A stretch of 16,727 nucleotides of DNA from a bacterium (GTDB lineage: Bacteria; Patescibacteriota; Saccharimonadia; Saccharimonadales; UBA4665), in the NCBI GenBank assembly GCA_029549845.1, contig JAKPIL010000027.1, positions 1-16,727 on the forward strand. The letters run 5' to 3'. Below, one piece after another: positions 6,657 to 12,721 of this stretch. The notes beneath the pieces are model-generated. The model saw only the letters and a list, made by a program, of their open reading frames with translations. It did no database searches and was not told the origin of the DNA. Position numbers and translations under genes: made by a program. Each line of letters starts with the position of its first letter. The first letter of the stretch is position 1.

Positions 6657-6690
6657 AAAAAATACCTACTCTTTTACAGGGGTATTTTTG
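6657..6690. terminator. Bidirectional terminator between the split gene and vapC
   Basis: AAAAATACC (6658-6666) pairs with GGTATTTTT (6681-6689) around a 14-base loop. The A run on one side and T run on the other let it work in both directions. The loop contains the vapC stop codon, and one arm lies in the last vapC codons. Confidence 0.7.
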
Positions 6691-7123
6691 TGTTGCTTGT
6701 GATGCAGGAGAGGTTAAGTGCGGTGGCGGCGCGGGCAAGCTTTTCGTCGTAGGTATAGAGGTCGGTTATATCGTTGTCAAGCATAAGCTGAAGGATGAGG
6801 CAATCGTTGAGCCCGATATTTACTGACTCAAGCAGCTTCGTGTAGCGCTGTGCGAATGCAAAATCTGCCATCGGTTCCATGAGATACAGACCTGGTATTT
6901 TCGAAATGTCTTCTAGTGCATCGGCTACTGCCTCTACCCCAAACACCTGCAGTGTTACATGCAAGACCTCCTCAAGTGCATGATGTGATGTACATAACGC
7001 CGCCCCAACTTCTATGAGGTGACTCAGTGTATCTTCTGTTTGTGTATGGTGTGGGCTACCGCTGTCGAGATAATATAGCAGGACATTTGCATCAAGAAAG
7101 ACTACGCCGTTTTTAGCTGTCAT
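6674..7123 (-). CDS. PIN-domain toxin, VapC-like ribonuclease
   Basis: 149 residues, a single PIN domain, the fold of Mg-dependent VapC endoribonucleases that typically cut tRNA or rRNA. Likely acidic site residues are Asp11 (FLDANVLLYYLD), Glu51 or Glu52 (HALEEVLH), Asp107 (IGLNDCLILQL) and Asp126 (TYDEKLARAA), in the normal order and spacing. No residue is missing, so it may be active. The ATG overlaps the end of the antitoxin-like gene by 11 bases, giving coupled translation. The end of the gene forms one arm of a shared terminator. The target is unknown. A solitary PIN nuclease of another role is possible, but the partner gene argues for a toxin-antitoxin pair. Confidence 0.85.
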   Translation of the reverse strand: MTAKNGVVFLDANVLLYYLDSGSPHHTQTEDTLSHLIEVGAALCTSHHALEEVLHVTLQVFGVEAVADALEDISKIPGLYLMEPMADFAFAQRYTKLLESVNIGLNDCLILQLMLDNDITDLYTYDEKLARAATALNLSCITSNTKIPL

Positions 7124-7367
7124 ATTTGGTGAGGGCTATTTCATTGAATAATTCCGGCGTAAGTTCACGCCCAAGCTTTTTGGTGAAGTTAAAGCGTCCG
7201 CCAGCGGGGAGTATTGGTTTGTGGGTGTCAACAGATTTTAGCGGTGTGATTTCCCCTATAGGCTGTGATCGGTATACGACTGTGTAAGAGTTACCGCGTG
7301 CTAGGCCGGCACGTACACGTGGCATTTCTGTGCGTAACTGTTTGGTAGAAATAATAATGCTTGCCAT
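7113..7367 (-). CDS. Antitoxin of a VapBC-type pair (Phd/YefM-like)
   Basis: 84 residues. The N-terminal part (IIISTKQLRTEMPRVRAGLARGNSYTVVYRSQPIGEITPL, residues about 4-44) has the Phd/YefM pattern: strand, helix beginning KQLRTEMPRV, then a GNSYTVVYRSQPIGEI hairpin that forms the DNA-binding dimer. The C-terminal 35 residues, ending PELFNEIALTKYDS, should wrap the toxin. The family call is from pattern, not a search. The ATG lies ten bases after an extended -10 (TGCTACACT), and a 10-bp perfect inverted repeat covers the -35 region. This supports autorepression by the antitoxin or the complex, as is usual for such pairs. It is transcribed divergently from rpsU. Confidence 0.8.
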   Translation of the reverse strand: MASIIISTKQLRTEMPRVRAGLARGNSYTVVYRSQPIGEITPLKSVDTHKPILPAGGRFNFTKKLGRELTPELFNEIALTKYDS

Positions 7368-7377
7368 AACATCAAGC

Positions 7378-7421
7378 AGTGTAGCACAAGTTCACCGGAA
7401 GTTGCAAGTTGCGGTGAACTT
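7378..7421 (-). promoter_or_regulatory. vapBC-like promoter and palindromic operator
   Basis: On the minus strand TTGCAA (7407-7402), 18 bases, TACACT (7383-7378) with an upstream TG. The inverted repeat AAGTTCACCG (7388-7397) / CGGTGAACTT (7412-7421) is perfect over 10 bp and brackets the -35. Two direct AAGTTGC units (7399-7405, 7406-7412) fill its centre. A partial copy, TGAACTT, recurs at 7426-7432. The layout fits a toxin-antitoxin autorepression operator. Confidence 0.65.
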
Positions 7422-7451
7422 CAGATGAACTTTAATTTACGTGAGATTTTC

Positions 7452-7479
7452 TTATCTCTTATCTCTTGTCTCTTGTGTC
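7452..7479. repeat. Heptanucleotide repeat array C upstream of rpsU
   Basis: Four seven-base units: TTATCTC, TTATCTC, TTGTCTC, TTGTGTC. The third supplies the -35 box of the rpsU promoter. Confidence 0.7.
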
Positions 7480-7494
7480 TATCCCTGTTATACT
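7466..7494 (+). promoter_or_regulatory. rpsU promoter
   Basis: TTGTCT (7466-7471), 17 bases, TATACT (7489-7494). Nine bases then separate the -10 from the ATG at 7504, so the transcript should be leaderless. Confidence 0.6.
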
Positions 7495-7503
7495 CCTACG
7501 GTT

Positions 7504-7719
7504 ATGATAGAAGTTACACGAAAAGACGGGAAAGAGAGTGCCGAGAACCTGGTGCGACGGTTTAATCGCCGCGTACAGCAATCCGGGCTCGTTATTGCCG
7601 TTAAATCAGGTCAGTACTTCGAAAAGCCACTGAGCAAACGGGATCGCCGCAACAAGGCAATCATCCGTAATCAACGCAAAGCGCTCAAGCTGAAGAAGAT
7701 TAAACTCGGCCAAAAATAA
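7504..7719 (+). CDS. rpsU: 30S ribosomal protein bS21
   Basis: 71 residues, very basic, about the bS21 length. It contains the family signature ESAENLVRRFNRRVQQSGLV, followed by the YFEKPLSKRDRRNKA region and a Lys/Arg-rich C-terminal helix. bS21 sits on the platform of the 30S subunit near the anti-Shine-Dalgarno end of 16S rRNA and influences mRNA choice. I start at ATG 7504 because the family N-terminus (MIEVTRKDGKE) begins there. The frame is open further upstream, but that part would lie inside the promoter and repeat array. There is no Shine-Dalgarno: the -10 box ends nine bases before the ATG. It is followed by yqeY after 24 bases, probably in one operon with adk and map. Confidence 0.93.
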   Translation: MIEVTRKDGKESAENLVRRFNRRVQQSGLVIAVKSGQYFEKPLSKRDRRNKAIIRNQRKALKLKKIKLGQK

Positions 7720-7743
7720 TTTAAGTACGGCAGAGTATATCTC

Positions 7744-8193
7744 ATGATCAAGCAACGCCTACAAGATGACGTAAAGGCGGCTATGTTGGCCGGTGATTCG
7801 TTGCGTCTCGAAACGCTCCGTGGCCTGAAAAGCACCATTTTGTACGCGGAAGTAGCGGCTGGTAAGCGCGAAACGGGGCTGGATGATGAGTCTATTGTGT
7901 CGCTTTTTGCCAAAGAGGCGAAAAAACGGCAAGAAAGCGCCGACCTGTATGTGCAGGGCGGCTCCCAAGACAGGGCCGACAAGGAACTCACCGAGAAGGC
8001 CATCATAGAGGAGTATTTGCCCGCACAACTCAGCGAAGCGGAACTGGTGGCAGTTATCGACGAGGTTATATCCCAGGTGAAACCAGAGGGTCCGCAACAG
8101 ATGGGGCAAGTGATAGGCCAGGTGAAATCACGCGTGGGTAACACGGCAGACGGGGCATTAGTAGCAAGGTTAGTAAAGGAGAAACTTTCATGA
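7744..8193 (+). CDS. GatB/YqeY-domain protein
   Basis: 149 residues, the normal length for the stand-alone YqeY family. It has the family's features in order: LRLETLRGLKSTI at 20-32, KEAKKRQES at 57-65, EYLPAQLSEAEL at 90-101, and a C-terminal MGQVIGQVKSRVGNTADGAL helical segment. The fold is related to the tail domain of the GatB amidotransferase subunit, which contacts tRNA; the role of the free protein is not settled. rpsU-yqeY is a common bacterial neighbour pair. It starts at ATG 7744 with no strong ribosome-binding site, and its UGA stop overlaps the adk start as ATGA, so the two are translationally coupled. Confidence 0.92.
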   Translation: MIKQRLQDDVKAAMLAGDSLRLETLRGLKSTILYAEVAAGKRETGLDDESIVSLFAKEAKKRQESADLYVQGGSQDRADKELTEKAIIEEYLPAQLSEAELVAVIDEVISQVKPEGPQQMGQVIGQVKSRVGNTADGALVARLVKEKLS

Positions 8194-8735
8194 TTTTATT
8201 GATGGGTCCGGCTGGCGCTGGCAAAAGTTTGCAGGGGCACAAGCTGGCCGATGAGCATGGTTTTGCATACATTTCGACTGGTGAGATATTCCGACTATTC
8301 CTGACAGGTCACCGCCGTGCCGAAATGCTTGAGGGCAAGCTCATGAGCGACCAAGAAACAATAGACATGATAGACAAGGTTCTCGACATTATAGATACGA
8401 CTGGGGAGTTTATTCTCGATGGCTTTCCGCGTACCACCAGCCAGGTAGAGTGGCTCATGCAGCAGGTGGAAAATGGCCGGTTTGGTAAGCCGACTGTAGT
8501 GCATATGGATGTGAGCGAAAAAGAAACACGCGAGCGTCTTGCAAAGCGTGGTCGCCCCGACGACACAGAAGAGGCCATTACTGAGCGGTACCGCTTGTAC
8601 GCCAGCAAAACACAGCCAATCTTGCAGCAATTCCGCGACGGTGGCGTGACGGTGCTGGACGTGAATGCCGATGGTGCGCCTACCGAGGTTTACCTGAACA
8701 TTGTGAATGCACTTGGTATCCCAGAAAAGTTTTAG
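8190..8735 (+). CDS. adk: Adenylate kinase / nucleoside monophosphate kinase, short-LID type
   Basis: 181 residues. It transfers phosphate between ATP and AMP, balancing adenine nucleotides. The P-loop GPAGAGKS is at 6-13, followed by LQG where the family usually has GKGTQ. The NMP-binding STGEIFR is at 29-35, DGFPRT at 77-82, and RERLAKRGRPDD at 114-125 begins a short LID. ITERYRLYASKTQPI at 130-144 carries the Arg that contacts substrate. No zinc-finger LID is present. AAAGGAG lies just upstream of the ATG, and the start overlaps the yqeY stop by four bases. Because of the altered P-loop, a different monophosphate as substrate cannot be excluded, and a second, more typical adk may exist elsewhere. 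Confidence 0.88.
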   Translation: MILLMGPAGAGKSLQGHKLADEHGFAYISTGEIFRLFLTGHRRAEMLEGKLMSDQETIDMIDKVLDIIDTTGEFILDGFPRTTSQVEWLMQQVENGRFGKPTVVHMDVSEKETRERLAKRGRPDDTEEAITERYRLYASKTQPILQQFRDGGVTVLDVNADGAPTEVYLNIVNALGIPEKF

Positions 8736-8767
8736 TACTAATTTCTCGTCAGAAAGGGCGGACACGT

Positions 8768-9514
8768 ATGCAGCCAAAGACCGATAGTGAGCTCAAGGCC
8801 ATGCGTGAAAGCGGCCGCATTCTGGCAAACGTGCTCGAGAAAATCCGCCGTGAAGTTCGTGCTGGCATGACGCCAAAAGACGTCTCGGCTCTGGCTGGCC
8901 GCGAGACGGAACGGCTGGGCGGAAAGCCAGCCTTCAAAGGGTTTGAGGGCTTCCCAGACATAATTTGTATTTCCAACAACAACGAAGTACAGCACAGTAT
9001 CCCGAATGACATTGCTTTCAAAAACGGCGATGTAGTCAACTTTGACTACGGCATTATATACGGCGGCATGATTACCGATGCGGGTATAACCGTTTGCATA
9101 GGCGGTAAGCCAGATGCGGACGCTGCCCGGCTTCTGAAGGGTACCGAAGAAGCCCTGTACGCAGGGATCGATGCGGTGCGCGACGGTGCGCGCGTGGGAG
9201 ATATATCTGCTACGGTAGAGAAAGTGTTGCGTTCGTACGATCTTGGGATCGTACGTGAACTGGTAGGGCACGGCGTGGGGCATCAACTGCATGAAGCGCC
9301 GGAAATCCCAAACTACGGCCAGGCGGGCAAGGGTCCAGTATTACGAACCGGCATGACTATAGCCATAGAACCTATTACAACCCTTGGTAACCACCGTATA
9401 TTTGGTGCGCACGATGGCTGGACGCTTCTGACGGTAGACGGTAGCCGCAGCGCCCAGTTTGAGCACACACTGCTCGTAACCAAAGACGGCTGCGAGATAT
9501 TGACGCAGGTGTAG
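8768..9514 (+). CDS. map: Methionine aminopeptidase, type I
   Basis: 248 residues, close to the E. coli length (264). It removes the initiator Met after deformylation. All five dinuclear metal ligands can be placed: Asp93 (VVNFDYG), Asp104 (MITDAGI), His168 (VGHGVGHQLHEAPEI), Glu201 (IAIEPI) and Glu232 (SAQFEHTLLV). The substrate-binding histidines are His76 (NEVQHSIPN) and His175. There is no N-terminal zinc-finger extension and no type II insert. AAAGGGCGG precedes the ATG by about seven bases. It lies 32 bases after adk and is the last gene of rpsU-yqeY-adk-map, as often seen where adk and map adjoin in ribosomal operons. It acts on the product of the def gene in this window. Confidence 0.95.
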   Translation: MQPKTDSELKAMRESGRILANVLEKIRREVRAGMTPKDVSALAGRETERLGGKPAFKGFEGFPDIICISNNNEVQHSIPNDIAFKNGDVVNFDYGIIYGGMITDAGITVCIGGKPDADAARLLKGTEEALYAGIDAVRDGARVGDISATVEKVLRSYDLGIVRELVGHGVGHQLHEAPEIPNYGQAGKGPVLRTGMTIAIEPITTLGNHRIFGAHDGWTLLTVDGSRSAQFEHTLLVTKDGCEILTQV

Positions 9515-9519
9515 GGTCA

Positions 9520-9547
9520 TCTGGCCTGGCAGGGTCAGGAAGCCAGA
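9520..9547 (+). other. Hairpin after map, no T tract
   Basis: TCTGGC (9520-9525) pairs with GCCAGA (9542-9547), with CTG/CAG inside and a small bulge. It lies six bases after the map stop. It could stabilise the 3' end or act as a weak terminator, but no T run follows. Confidence 0.35.
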
Positions 9548-9582
9548 AACTGTACGCAATTCTCTTGCTGTATTTAACAGAC

Positions 9583-9666
9583 GTATCAGGTTTCAGATAG
9601 CAGAAATTTTGCATTTATCAGATTTCAGACGTAGATGTCTGCTACCTGATACCTGCTAAATTTCTG
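9583..9666. repeat. Heptamer units in both orientations forming large inverted repeats
   Basis: Seven-base units TATCAGG, TTTCAGA, TAGCAGA (9584-9604) and TATCAGA, TTTCAGA (9616-9629) are followed by the opposite orientation: CTGCTAC, CTGATAC, CTGCTAA (9639-9659). The opposed copies make a perfect 9-bp inverted repeat GTATCAGGT/ACCTGATAC (9583-9591/9644-9652) and TAGCAGA/TCTGCTA inside it. CAGAAATTT/AAATTTCTG (9601-9609/9658-9666) is an alternative pairing. No reading frame of interest crosses it. Confidence 0.65.
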
Positions 9667-9698
9667 TTAAATGGCACCTGTTTTTCTGCTAAATTAAG

Positions 9699-9716
9699 CA
9701 AATTGTATACAATTTG
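9699..9716. promoter_or_regulatory. 18-bp perfect palindrome upstream of ftsA
   Basis: CAAATTGTATACAATTTG is perfectly symmetrical and centred about 78 bases before the predicted ftsA start site. This suits a dimeric DNA-binding protein. It has no T tract and is too AT-rich and loopless to be a terminator. Confidence 0.5.
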
Positions 9717-9748
9717 GGGCTGCCGTAAGAACAAGATCAGCACAAAAG

Positions 9749-9778
9749 TTGCATGTGGGCAAGCTCTAGCGGTATACT
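9749..9778 (+). promoter_or_regulatory. ftsA promoter
   Basis: TTGCAT (9749-9754), 18 bases, TATACT (9773-9778). Nine bases separate the -10 from the ATG at 9788, which predicts a leaderless transcript; no convincing Shine-Dalgarno is present. Confidence 0.55.
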
Positions 9779-9787
9779 GGGGTCAAT

Positions 9788-11017
9788 ATGCGCGAACAAA
9801 CTAGTCCTCACTATGTGGGCCTCGATATAGGAACCTCTTACGTCCGTTGTGTTGTAGGGGTGCGCGATGCGAATGACCCAACAGCAATTTCGGTCATTGG
9901 ACATGGCATAGGCCAGAACCAAGGTATGCGCCGTGGGGTTATTATGCATGTCGATGACGCGGTAGAGGCAATCATACAGGCCATGACCGAAGCTGAACGG
10001 ATATCGGGGGTGCGGATTGAGGCCGCTACGGTGAATATAAACGGTGCACACGTGGCAGGGATAAATTCTAGGGGCACTATAGCCATCAGCAACCCAAACA
10101 GAGAAATTACGCCAGAAGATAGAGATAGGGTAGAGGAGTCGGCGGCTATCGTAAAACTGCCAGCAAACCGTGAGATACTGCAGGTGTTTGCTAAAAACTA
10201 TCGGCTCGACGGCCAGGATAACCTGAAAGACCCGGTTGGTATGCACGGCGTGCGGCTCGAAGTGGACTGTCATATTTTGACGGCATCTACACCGAACGTT
10301 CGCAATCTAGACCTGGCGCTCGAGAAGGCGCAGGTGAGGCCACAGCACCGCACAGTTTCTTCGCTGGCCGCGGCTGAAGCCGTGCTGGACCGCAAGCAAA
10401 AAGAGGCAGGAACAGCGGTGCTCGATATTGGCGCCGGCACAACGAATCTCATCGTTATTGAAGATGGTGAAATACAGCACGTTGCCGTCATACCGGTGGG
10501 AGGCATCCACATAACAAACGACATCGCAATTGGGCTAAAGACTGACCTCGATGTCGCCGAACAGGTGAAAATAAAGCACGTCACGCTAGGCGACACCACA
10601 GACAAGACCTACAGAATCATCGTAGATGGTGCGGGGTATACCTTCGAACAGGCAGAAACGAACATGATTGTTGAGGCGCGAGTCGAGGAACTACTCGAAT
10701 ATGTTGATAAAGAGCTACAGAAGATTCACCGTTCTCGCAAGCTGCCAGGCGGCGTGGTGATTGTGGGCGGAAGCTCGGCATTACCGGGTCTGGCCGAGTT
10801 TGCCAAAGAGCAGCTGCAGTTGCCTGTGCGGATTGGTAAGATTCGAGGGCTCGCTGGACTGGTAGACACCGTAGACGACCCAGCCTTTGCGACCGCAACA
10901 GGGCTCATGCTGCTCGATGTCCTACTTGCGCCTTTTGCAAACGAGCACGTGAGCTCTACGATTTTGTCGGACAACATCTCTTCCATAGGCAACTTCTTCA
11001 AAAAACTTCGCCCCTAA
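9788..11017 (+). CDS. ftsA: Cell division protein FtsA
   Basis: 409 residues, the normal length. FtsA is the actin-like ATPase that ties FtsZ filaments to the membrane and recruits the divisome. Phosphate-1 motif GLDIGTSYVR is at 11-20. The FtsA-specific 1C (SHS2) domain is at about 84-160. Phosphate-2 VLDIGAGTTN is at 211-220 and the adenosine motif VVIVGGSSALPG at 323-334. The last 13 residues (ISSIGNFFKKLRP) form the expected amphipathic membrane-targeting helix. The start is ATG 9788, nine bases after a TATACT box. ftsZ follows after 192 bases with its own promoter, so the pair need not be a single transcript. Confidence 0.96.
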   Translation: MREQTSPHYVGLDIGTSYVRCVVGVRDANDPTAISVIGHGIGQNQGMRRGVIMHVDDAVEAIIQAMTEAERISGVRIEAATVNINGAHVAGINSRGTIAISNPNREITPEDRDRVEESAAIVKLPANREILQVFAKNYRLDGQDNLKDPVGMHGVRLEVDCHILTASTPNVRNLDLALEKAQVRPQHRTVSSLAAAEAVLDRKQKEAGTAVLDIGAGTTNLIVIEDGEIQHVAVIPVGGIHITNDIAIGLKTDLDVAEQVKIKHVTLGDTTDKTYRIIVDGAGYTFEQAETNMIVEARVEELLEYVDKELQKIHRSRKLPGGVVIVGGSSALPGLAEFAKEQLQLPVRIGKIRGLAGLVDTVDDPAFATATGLMLLDVLLAPFANEHVSSTILSDNISSIGNFFKKLRP

Positions 11018-11052
11018 GGCAGATAAATCGTCGGGTGACCCCTAGCAGGACA

Positions 11053-11086
11053 CGCAAGAACAGTACAGTTACTCGGGCGTCTTGCG
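11053..11086 (+). other. Hairpin between ftsA and ftsZ
   Basis: CGCAAGA (11053-11059) pairs perfectly with TCTTGCG (11080-11086). The 20-base loop itself contains AGTA/TACT. It lies 35 bases after the ftsA stop. No T run follows, so it is a candidate processing or attenuation element rather than a standard terminator. Confidence 0.4.
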
Positions 11087-11146
11087 GCTGAGCGTCAAAT
11101 GTACTCGACCCAAAATAGCGCGTAGAAATTTTGTATACACAGGCGG

Positions 11147-11175
11147 TTGAACTCCTTGCTATGCTCAGTTATACT
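11147..11175 (+). promoter_or_regulatory. ftsZ promoter
   Basis: TTGAAC (11147-11152), 17 bases, TATACT (11170-11175). A second TATACG lies at 11181-11186. The ATG at 11210 gives a leader of about 28 bases with GAGGG (11193-11197) as ribosome-binding site. Confidence 0.65.
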
Positions 11176-11209
11176 GACTGTATACGTAAGTGTGAGGGAA
11201 TGGCGCGAT

Positions 11210-12553
11210 ATGGCACAAGCAGTTGATCCAGCGATTGAAACGTTTGCACGTATTAAGGTTGTCGGTGTTGGCGGAGCCGGCGGCGCGGCCATTAACCGTA
11301 TGGTTGAAGCAGGCGTAGAAGGCGTAGAATTTGTGGCCGTTAACACCGATGCGCAGGCGCTTCACAACTCTAAGGCAACGAAAAAGCTTCACATTGGCCG
11401 CGAAACCACACGTGGCTTAGGCGCGGGCGCAGACCCGGCAGTCGGCGAACAGGCTGCTAACGAATCGCGCGACGAGATTAAAGACGCCCTTCAGGGTGCA
11501 GACATGATCTTTATTACTATAGGGGCAGGTGGCGGTACTGGTAGCGGTGCAGGGCATGTTGTTGCCCAGGTCGCGAAAGATATGGATGTGCTGGTTGTTG
11601 GGTTTGCGACGAAGCCGTTTGCCTTTGAGGGCGATAAACGGCGCCGCAATGCCGAATCGGCCATAGACAAACTACGTTCAGCGGTAGACACGCTCATTAT
11701 CATTCCAAACGATCGCCTTTTGCAGACCATCGACCGGTCCACTCCACTTCTTGAGGCCTTCAAAGTTGCCGATGACGTACTCCGCCAGGGCGTGCAGGGC
11801 ATTTCTGACCTTATAACCGTACATGGCCTCATTAACCTAGACTTTGCAGATGTGAAGGCTGTAATGAGCAATGCTGGTTCGGCACTGATGGGTATTGGGC
11901 GGGCAAGCGGCGAAAACCGAGCTATCCAGGCTGCACAGCAGGCAATTGAGTCACCACTGCTAGAAGTTTCTATAGATGGTGCCCGGGGCATTCTCTTTAA
12001 TGTTATTGGTGGCCAAGACCTTTCCATGCACGAAATCAACACCGCTGCAGAGGCTATTACGGCGGCAGCTGATCCGGATGCGAACATCATCTTTGGTGCG
12101 ACCATTAGCCCTGAGCTTGACGGCGAAATCATCATCACCGTGGTAGCGACCGGGTTTGACGCATCGTACTTTGCAAACCGACAGCGCCCCACAACCGCTC
12201 CTCTCGAAACCGCTGCGAGCGCAGAAGAACCAGACGCGATACCGGTTCGTAAGCCCCTCGACTCGGTACGTGACACGACAGACAAAGACATGGAAGATAT
12301 CGACATGGAAGTAAAAGACGAAAATGCCGAACGCGCGGTACAGGAGACTGATTTTACGAACGAAACACCTATGCCAAACATTTGGGCGCTGAACCACGAC
12401 GACAAGCTCAAGGAAGACGCAAAACCTGAAAACACGAAGTTCCATGAGCCTGTAGTATCGAACGAGGAAGAAGATGAGCTTGAGAAGCCATCGTTCCTCC
12501 GGCGCCTGACGCATCGACGCACAAAGGTAGATTCTGAAGACATTGAGAAGTAA
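11210..12553 (+). CDS. ftsZ: Cell division protein FtsZ
   Basis: 447 residues. It is the tubulin-like GTPase that forms the Z ring. The N-terminal GTP-binding GVGGAGGAAINR is at 19-30, NTDAQAL at 45-51, and the tubulin signature GAGGGTGSG at 105-113. The T7 loop NLDFAD (209-214) has Asp211 and Asp214 for GTP hydrolysis. From about 325 a long acidic, disordered linker leads to a conserved C-terminal peptide PSFLRR (427-432), the usual FtsA-binding site. A 15-residue charged tail follows it, which is longer than usual. I start at ATG 11210. An in-frame GTG at 11192 would add six residues, and a TTG at 11147 lies in the promoter. GAGGG is 12 bases before the chosen ATG, slightly far. Confidence 0.97.
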   Translation: MAQAVDPAIETFARIKVVGVGGAGGAAINRMVEAGVEGVEFVAVNTDAQALHNSKATKKLHIGRETTRGLGAGADPAVGEQAANESRDEIKDALQGADMIFITIGAGGGTGSGAGHVVAQVAKDMDVLVVGFATKPFAFEGDKRRRNAESAIDKLRSAVDTLIIIPNDRLLQTIDRSTPLLEAFKVADDVLRQGVQGISDLITVHGLINLDFADVKAVMSNAGSALMGIGRASGENRAIQAAQQAIESPLLEVSIDGARGILFNVIGGQDLSMHEINTAAEAITAAADPDANIIFGATISPELDGEIIITVVATGFDASYFANRQRPTTAPLETAASAEEPDAIPVRKPLDSVRDTTDKDMEDIDMEVKDENAERAVQETDFTNETPMPNIWALNHDDKLKEDAKPENTKFHEPVVSNEEEDELEKPSFLRRLTHRRTKVDSEDIEK

Positions 12554-12573
12554 CAGATAGTACTGACACTTCT

Positions 12574-12600
12574 TGTAATAAATATTACACCGCAATTTTC
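12574..12600 (+). terminator. Possible weak terminator after ftsZ
   Basis: TGTAATA (12574-12580) and TATTACA (12583-12589) form an AT-rich stem, followed by a T-rich stretch AATTTTC. It is thermodynamically weak. Confidence 0.4.
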
Positions 12601-12629
12601 TTTACCAACACCACGCATAGGGGTATGAT
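12601..12629 (+). promoter_or_regulatory. nrdR promoter
   Basis: TTTACC (12601-12606), 17 bases, TATGAT (12624-12629). The start site would be near 12636, giving a leader of about 86 bases. Confidence 0.45.
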
Positions 12630-12640
12630 GGTTATGTAAA

Positions 12641-12656
12641 ACGCTATATGTAGCAG
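12641..12656. promoter_or_regulatory. NrdR-box-like palindrome
   Basis: ACGCTATATGTAGCAG resembles the NrdR-box consensus (acaCwAtATaTwGtgt, from memory). The central ten bases match at nine positions, and GCTA/TAGC (12643-12646/12651-12654) is symmetrical. It lies just after the predicted nrdR start site, where a repressor would block transcription. NrdR boxes usually come in pairs, and I find no second good copy at the expected spacing. Confidence 0.45.
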
Positions 12657-12697
12657 GAGGGTCTCAGTATACGACGCTCCCGCAGGTAGCCGTACCT
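12656..12697 (+). other. Two stem-loops in the nrdR leader
   Basis: Stem 1: GGAG and GTC (12656-12663) pair with GAC and CTCC (12673-12680) across one G-G mismatch, with a nine-base loop. Stem 2: AGGTA (12684-12688) pairs with TACCT (12693-12697) around GCCG. They lie about 25 bases before the nrdR ATG. Confidence 0.45.
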
Positions 12698-12721
12698 TAG
12701 AAATGTAAAGGAGAGGACTGC

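Noticed and set aside
7441..7503. Upstream extension of rpsU
   Set aside because: It covers the heptamer array and promoter, and the bS21 N-terminus begins at 7504.
11147..11209. TTG at 11147 as ftsZ start
   Set aside because: The codon is the -35 box of the ftsZ promoter.
11491..12618. Long open frame on the minus strand opposite ftsZ (375 codons)
   Set aside because: Serine-rich composition with no domain, lying entirely opposite a clear ftsZ. It is a shadow of ftsZ codon use.
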